Shown here one piece after another: positions 5,200 through 9,259 of a DNA stretch of 9,259 nucleotides; within the stretch, counting starts at the first letter, position 1, and each line of letters starts with the position of its first letter. Under the pieces are notes generated by a model. That model searched no databases. It worked only from the letters and a program-made list of their open reading frames with translations, and had not been told where the DNA came from. The stretch is from NCBI GenBank assembly GCA_947478935.1, contig CANJXV010000087.1, positions 1 to 9,259 of the forward strand. Direction: 5' to 3'. A program made the position numbers and the translations under genes. Origin of the DNA: Comamonadaceae bacterium (lineage in GTDB: Bacteria > Pseudomonadota > Gammaproteobacteria > Burkholderiales > Burkholderiaceae_C).

Positions 5200-6909
5200 A
5201 TGAACGACACCACTTTTGACTACATCATCATCGGCGCAGGCACTGCCGGTTGCCTGCTGGCCAACCGCCTGAGCGCTGACGCCTCCAAGCGCGTATTGCT
5301 GATCGAAGCAGGGCGGCGCGACGATTACCACTGGATTCATATTCCGGTGGGTTATCTCTATTGCATCAGCAACCCGCGTACCGACTGGATGTTCAAAACC
5401 GAAGCCCAGACCGGTCTCAATGGCCGCAGCCTAATTTACCCGCGCGGCAAAACACTGGGTGGTTGCAGCAGCATCAACGGGATGATTTATATGCGCGGCC
5501 AGTCGCGTGATTACGCCCGGTGGGCCGATGTGACTGGCCAGTCCCATTGGAGCTGGGAGAACAGCCTCCCCTATTTCCAATTGCATGAAGACCACTACAA
5601 AGGCCCCAGCGCTTTGCACGGCGCGCGCGGCACCGTGCCCGCGCTGATGCAAGACGCGGATTCGCCCTACCGCGCGTTGCTGCGCCACCATAAGGCGGGC
5701 GGTGAGTGGCGCGTGGATAAACAACGCTTGCGCTGGGAAGTGTTGGAAGCTTTTTCCCAGGCAGCGGTGCAAGCGGGTATCCCGGCGACTGAAGACTTCA
5801 ACCGGGGGGACAACGAAGGTGTAGGCTTTTTTGAAGTCAACCAAAAAAACGGTTGGCGCTGGAATACCGCCAAGGCCTTTTTGCGCCCCACTTGCTATGC
5901 GCGGCCCAACTTTGAGCTCTGGACAGGCGCGCAGGCGAGCGAGCTGGTGCTAGAAAACCACCCAGGCACCGCCAAGCCTTTGCGCTGCACCGGCGTGAAA
6001 GTGTGGAATGGCCGGGAGATGGTGACCGCCCATGCGCATCGCGAGGTGATTTTGAGCGCCGGTGCGGTGGCTTCGCCGCAGTTACTGCAACTCTCGGGCA
6101 TCGGCCCGTCTGCGTTGCTGCAATCCAAGAATATCGCGCTGCGGCTAGACCTGCCGGGTGTGGGCGCCAATTTGCAAGACCATTTGCAAATCCGCACGGT
6201 TTTCAAAGTGAAAAACACGCCCACACTAAACACCATTGCCTCCAGCCTGTGGGGCAAGGCGCGTATCGGGCTGGAATATGTTTTAAAGCGCTCGGGGCCC
6301 ATGAGCATGGCGCCCAGCCAGTTGGGTGCTTTCACGCGCAGCGACCCTCAGCAGCCTTACCCAAATATCCAATACCATGTGCAGCCACTTAGCTTGGACG
6401 CCTTCGGCTCGCCGCTGCATACCTTCAATGCCATGACGGCCAGCGTCTGCAACCTCAACCCAACTAGCCGGGGCACGATCAACATCCGCACCCCGGACTT
6501 TCGCGACGCGCCAGCGATTGCGCCTAACTACCTGAGCACTGATATCGACCGCAAAGTGGCCGCCGACTCGCTGCGAGTGACGCGGCGCATCATGGCGCAA
6601 AGTGCAATGCAAAAATTTGTGCCCGAGGAATATAAGCCCGGTGTGCAATACCAAAGCGACGAAGAATTGACCAAGCTGGCCGGCGACATTGCCAGTACGA
6701 TTTTTCACCCGGTGGGTACTACGAAGATGGGCCGCGCTGACGACCCGCTGGCCGTAGTCGACCCGCATCTGAAAGTGCGGGGCGTAGCCGGGCTGCGCGT
6801 AGTCGATGCCGGCGTGATGCCCTTTATCACCAGCGGCAACACCAATTCGCCTACCCTGATGATTGCTGAGAAAGCCGCCCAATGGATTGCCGAAGACGCC
6901 CAAGACTAA
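5200..6909 (+). CDS. GMC-family FAD-dependent oxidoreductase (choline/alcohol dehydrogenase-like)
   Basis: This 569-residue flavoenzyme oxidises an alcohol, with FAD bound non-covalently or through a His. The N-terminal Rossmann motif is 'YIIIGAGTAGCLLANRL' (8-24) with Glu36 closing it. GMC signature 1 is 'PRGKTLGGCSSINGMIYMRG' (81-100) and signature 2 is 'GAVASPQLLQLSGIG' (288-302). The catalytic base is His503 in 'IFHPVGTTKMG', paired with Asn549 in 'SGNTNSPTLMIAEKAA'. No signal peptide is seen, so it should be cytosolic or membrane-peripheral. Annotation pipelines often call such proteins choline dehydrogenase, but this sequence lies in the broad alcohol-dehydrogenase part of the family and the substrate is open. 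It follows the crotonase gene by 40 bases, which suggests co-transcription. No Shine-Dalgarno sequence is visible before the ATG. The gene is intact and of normal length. Confidence 0.93.
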   Translation: MNDTTFDYIIIGAGTAGCLLANRLSADASKRVLLIEAGRRDDYHWIHIPVGYLYCISNPRTDWMFKTEAQTGLNGRSLIYPRGKTLGGCSSINGMIYMRGQSRDYARWADVTGQSHWSWENSLPYFQLHEDHYKGPSALHGARGTVPALMQDADSPYRALLRHHKAGGEWRVDKQRLRWEVLEAFSQAAVQAGIPATEDFNRGDNEGVGFFEVNQKNGWRWNTAKAFLRPTCYARPNFELWTGAQASELVLENHPGTAKPLRCTGVKVWNGREMVTAHAHREVILSAGAVASPQLLQLSGIGPSALLQSKNIALRLDLPGVGANLQDHLQIRTVFKVKNTPTLNTIASSLWGKARIGLEYVLKRSGPMSMAPSQLGAFTRSDPQQPYPNIQYHVQPLSLDAFGSPLHTFNAMTASVCNLNPTSRGTINIRTPDFRDAPAIAPNYLSTDIDRKVAADSLRVTRRIMAQSAMQKFVPEEYKPGVQYQSDEELTKLAGDIASTIFHPVGTTKMGRADDPLAVVDPHLKVRGVAGLRVVDAGVMPFITSGNTNSPTLMIAEKAAQWIAEDAQD

Positions 6910-7087
6910 GGGGAAACAAGCAAGGGTAAGTCCTGATGTTGATCCGCCGTCGCAGCGCTACAGTACGCGAGTGCTTTTACACAAGCCACACTTCGAAAAG
7001 CGAAGGGCAACCCAACAGGCCGCAAGCGATTCCGAGGAGACCATAAGACCGTGGCACAGCCAAGGTTGACACACCTCCCCAAGAGGC
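6910..7087 (+). other. Non-coding gap, possible dispersed repeat or structured RNA segment
   Basis: No convincing protein gene lies here, although the minus strand is open in several frames at once. Short inverted repeats are present: CTTCG/CGAAG around AAAAG (6991-7005), GCTTTT/AAAAGC (6973-7001), and an imperfect hairpin CCGTGGC/GCCAAGG (7049-7064). Frames open in parallel, with hairpins and no start signal, are what one sees in the non-coding dispersed repeats of this bacterial group. With only one copy in the window this cannot be shown. It ends at the strong terminator at 7088. Strand is given for reference only. Confidence 0.3.
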
Positions 7088-7120
7088 AAAAAGCACCGAC
7101 TTTTGTTGGTGCTTTTTTTT
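7088..7120 (+). terminator. Strong intrinsic terminator, probably bidirectional
   Basis: GCACCGAC (7093-7100) pairs with GTTGGTGC (7105-7112), eight pairs with one G-U, around a TTTT loop. It is flanked by five A (7088-7092) and eight T (7113-7120). It should stop plus-strand transcription from the GMC gene 180 bases upstream or from an RNA in the gap. The A run gives a shorter U tail on the minus strand, so it may also work in reverse. It insulates the permease gene, which then needs its own promoter within 7121-7248; none is clear. Confidence 0.87.
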
Positions 7121-7248
7121 GTCCGCGTGTTTTGCATTGAAGCACCATGTACGGCCCATTTGCAAGCCCCTACACTTGGCAGGCTTTGGCATCGTAGATG
7201 CCCGGCTCTTACGCCTTTGCGACATCTTTTTTCGTACCCCACTCCCCC

Positions 7249-8007
7249 ATGGAATTGCTGCTTATTTCCGCCGCCTCGCTTTTAGCGGGATTTGTCGATT
7301 CCATAGTCGGGGGGGGCGGACTCATCCTGATACCCAGTTTGTTTGCCGTGTTTCCGTCGGCAGCACCTGCCACCTTGTTTGGCACCAACAAAGGCGCGTC
7401 CATTTGGGGCACGGGATTGGCGACGGTGCAGTACAGCCGCCGCGTCACCATGCCCTGGCGTGCACTGCTGCCCGCAGCTACGGCGGCCTTGTTAGCCGCA
7501 TTTGCCGGTGCATGGCTAGTGACGGTGGTCTCGCCCGCCTTATTACGCAAAATCCTGCCCGGTCTATTGGTGTTGCTACTAGTCTATACGCTGGCAAAAA
7601 AAGATTTAGGCCAGGCGCATGCACCGCGCTTTGAAGGCCGTCGTGAGATGCTGGTGCTTTCCGCTATCGGCGCGCTGGTGGGGTTTTACGACGGTTTTTT
7701 TGGGCCGGGAACCGGTAGCTTTTTTGTGTTCATGCTCGTGCGCGTGGCCGGCTATGACTTTTTGCATGCGTCAGCCAGCGCCAAGTTGCTCAATACGGCC
7801 AGCAATCTGGCGGCCCTGGTTTTGTTCGCTTGGACCGGCCATGTGTGGTGGCATCTGGTCTTAGCCATGGCGCTGTCCAATATGGCAGGCAGCTTGGCCG
7901 GTACGCATCTGGCGCTCAAGCACGGCACTGGCTTTGTACGCATTGTGTTTATGGTGGTGGTGGCGGCCTTGATCGCCAAAACCTCCTGGGATGCATTTCT
8001 GGCCTGA
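7249..8007 (+). CDS. TauE/SafE (TSUP) family membrane permease
   Basis: This 252-residue inner-membrane protein belongs to the TSUP family (DUF81, TauE/SafE), whose members export or import small sulfur-containing or organic anions such as sulfite or sulfoacetate. The fold is two repeated halves, and both signatures are present: 'GFVDSIVGGGGLILIP' (14-29) with 'FGTNKGAS' (44-51), and 'GFYDGFFGPGTGSFF' (145-159) with 'AKLLNTASN' (178-186). About eight membrane segments are expected. The ATG at 7249 is chosen because the first helix starts there. The in-frame ATG at 7198 would add 17 residues without family likeness. The substrate is unknown and neighbours give no hint. A run of eight G (7309-7316) lies within the glycine-rich motif near the start. 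The gene is convergent with mrdA, 42 bases apart, with no clear terminator between. Confidence 0.88.
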   Translation: MELLLISAASLLAGFVDSIVGGGGLILIPSLFAVFPSAAPATLFGTNKGASIWGTGLATVQYSRRVTMPWRALLPAATAALLAAFAGAWLVTVVSPALLRKILPGLLVLLLVYTLAKKDLGQAHAPRFEGRREMLVLSAIGALVGFYDGFFGPGTGSFFVFMLVRVAGYDFLHASASAKLLNTASNLAALVLFAWTGHVWWHLVLAMALSNMAGSLAGTHLALKHGTGFVRIVFMVVVAALIAKTSWDAFLA

Positions 8008-8049
8008 TGCAGCTTGACTGATTAGGGCTTGGCGTTGAGGTCGAGGCGC

Positions 8050-9259
8050 TTAAGGCTTGTTGACCAGGCCTTGCGGCTCAGCGGTTTGCAAAGGCGGCGG
8101 CCAGCTTACATCGGTCACCGGGCGCGGTTTACCCATGGGCGCGGTGGCCAGGCCTTTGCGCACTGCGGCCAAGTCTTCGTCATTGGGGTATTGCTGCAAC
8201 AGCCAGTAATCAAACACGCGCCGCGCAATCGGCGCTGCAGAGGCGGAGCCAAAACCGGCGTTTTCCACAATCACCGCCAGCGCGATTTTCGGGTTATCTG
8301 CTGGTGCGAAGGCGATATAGAGCGAATGGTCTCTTTGGTGCTCGTCCATGCGCGCCGCATTGTATTTTTCATTCTTCGCCAAGCTCACGGCCTGGGCGGT
8401 ACCCGTTTTGCCGCCACTCAAATAAGCGGCCCCGGCAAAGGCGCGCGCTGACGTGCCCTCTTGCGTCACACCCACCATGGCCTGCACTATCACATTGATG
8501 TTGTCAGGTGAGAGCTTCAGGTCTTCGGGGAGCGGGGCGGGGCGCTCGCTGCGCGCATGCGTGCTGGCATCTTCGGTGGCCAGCACCAAGCGCGGTGTGT
8601 ACTTAATGCCTTTGTTGGCTACCGTGGCCATGGCCTGCGCCAATTGAAGCATAGTAAAGCTGTTATAGCCCTGGCCTATGCCCAAGGAAATCGTCTCTCC
8701 GGCGTACCATTTTTGATGCTCGGGTTTGCTGTAATAGCGCCGCTTCCATTCCTGGCTGGGTAGCACGCCACGCACCTCGCCCAGCACATCGATGCCAGTC
8801 ATCTGGCCAAAGCCCAAAGGCTTCATAAAGTCGTGCATGGTGTCCACACCCAACTCGTTGGCCAGCGAATAAAAATAGGCGTTACTCGACTCCACAATCG
8901 CGCGGCGCATGTCCATGATGCCGCCGCGTTCGTTCTCCGGGCTGCCAAAGCGATGCCCGCCAAAAATGTAAAAACCGGGGTCGTTAATTAGCGTTGTAGG
9001 CTTGCGCGTGCCGGTCTCTAAAGCCGCCAACGCCATAAACGGCTTGTAGGTCGAACCCGGCGGGTAGGTGCCGCGCAAAGCGCGGTTGAGCAACGGTTTG
9101 TCCGGCGATTCATTGAGCATTTGCCAGTTATCTTGGTCGATGCCTTCGACAAATAAATTCGAGTCAAAAGTGGGCTTGCTGACAAAGGCCAACACTTCGC
9201 CGTTTTGCGGGTTGATTGCCACCAGCGCGCCGCGCCGCTCGCCGAACATCGTCTCCACC
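8050..9259 (-). CDS. mrdA: Penicillin-binding protein 2, transpeptidase domain (5' end cut by right edge)
   Basis: These are the last 402 or so residues of PBP2, the class B transpeptidase that cross-links peptidoglycan during cell elongation with RodA and MreBCD at the inner membrane. Counting from 9258, the SxxK motif is Ser69-Thr-Tyr-Lys72 in 'YPPGSTYKP', with Ser69 the acylated nucleophile. The second motif is Ser124-Ser-Asn126 in 'SSNAYFYSLA', and the third is Lys284-Thr-Gly in 'SGGKTGTAQ'. Flanking 'PSYD/NLFVDGI'-like text ('PTFDSNLFVEGI', 29-40) and 'NRALRGTYPPGS' separate it from the division enzyme PBP3. The N-terminal membrane anchor and dimerisation domain lie beyond the window. 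The GTG at 9256-9258 is an internal Val codon, not the start. A Pro-rich tail (376-402) follows the domain. No mutation in the active-site motifs is seen. Confidence 0.94.
   Translation of the reverse strand, partial: VETMFGERRGALVAINPQNGEVLAFVSKPTFDSNLFVEGIDQDNWQMLNESPDKPLLNRALRGTYPPGSTYKPFMALAALETGTRKPTTLINDPGFYIFGGHRFGSPENERGGIMDMRRAIVESSNAYFYSLANELGVDTMHDFMKPLGFGQMTGIDVLGEVRGVLPSQEWKRRYYSKPEHQKWYAGETISLGIGQGYNSFTMLQLAQAMATVANKGIKYTPRLVLATEDASTHARSERPAPLPEDLKLSPDNINVIVQAMVGVTQEGTSARAFAGAAYLSGGKTGTAQAVSLAKNEKYNAARMDEHQRDHSLYIAFAPADNPKIALAVIVENAGFGSASAAPIARRVFDYWLLQQYPNDEDLAAVRKGLATAPMGKPRPVTDVSWPPPLQTAEPQGLVNKP

Noticed and set aside
6283..6903. 206-codon frame antisense to the GMC gene
   Set aside because: It mirrors conserved GMC motifs including the catalytic His region; no independent evidence of coding.
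7066..7071. Perfect TTGACA as a -35 box before the permease
   Set aside because: No -10 lies 16-18 bases downstream; that position is inside the terminator hairpin.
6906..7242. Several overlapping minus-strand frames of 68-94 codons in the gap before the permease
   Set aside because: Three frames are open at once, they cross the terminator hairpin, there is no ribosome-binding site and the composition is Cys- and Ser-rich; more like non-coding repeat sequence.
1..9259. Search for an anti-phage system, mobile element, CRISPR array or tRNA
   Set aside because: No transposase, integrase, nuclease, toxin or repeat array is seen, and no tRNA cloverleaf was recognised. VanZ-like is not taken as evidence of glycopeptide resistance.

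Overview
The window looks like chromosomal DNA of a Gram-negative betaproteobacterium, most likely Burkholderiales and close to Comamonadaceae. This rests on high G+C, protein sequences that read like that group (Mg-type HemB, HemJ, a thioredoxin-like ferredoxin, a TSUP permease) and a division-type PBP2. That placement is pattern recognition, not a database result. No phage, insertion sequence, CRISPR array, tRNA or rRNA is visible. Most of the window is ordinary housekeeping and metabolic sequence.

Left block, minus strand (1-2036): a tight co-directional cluster of hemJ (protoporphyrinogen IX oxidase), a multi-spanning VanZ-like membrane protein, a thioredoxin-fold [2Fe-2S] ferredoxin and the start of what looks like an alpha/beta hydrolase that runs off the left edge. 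Gaps are 12 bases, a 4-base ATGA overlap and 6 bases, so this is probably one operon.

Intergenic block (2037-2361): the most interesting part. Divergent hemJ and hemB are separated by about 325 bases. On the minus strand these hold a sigma70-like promoter with an AT-rich upstream tract, about 100 bases able to fold into two hairpins, and a strong intrinsic terminator with an eight-U tail about 50 bases before hemJ. This is the layout of a stand-alone small RNA, or alternatively of an attenuated hemJ leader. One hairpin loop displays CCUCCC, an anti-Shine-Dalgarno sequence.

Middle block, plus strand (2362-6909): hemB (second common step of heme synthesis, Mg-type without the zinc cysteines), a short-chain dehydrogenase, a crotonase-fold acyl-CoA hydratase or isomerase, and a GMC-family FAD oxidoreductase. 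The last two are 40 bases apart and probably co-transcribed. Their substrates cannot be read from the sequence; together they suggest alcohol or acyl-CoA catabolism.

Right block: a 339-base gap (6910-7248) holds a possible dispersed repeat or structured non-coding segment and a strong terminator. It is followed by a TauE/SafE-type permease on the plus strand, convergent with the 3' part of mrdA (PBP2, cell elongation), which is cut by the right edge.
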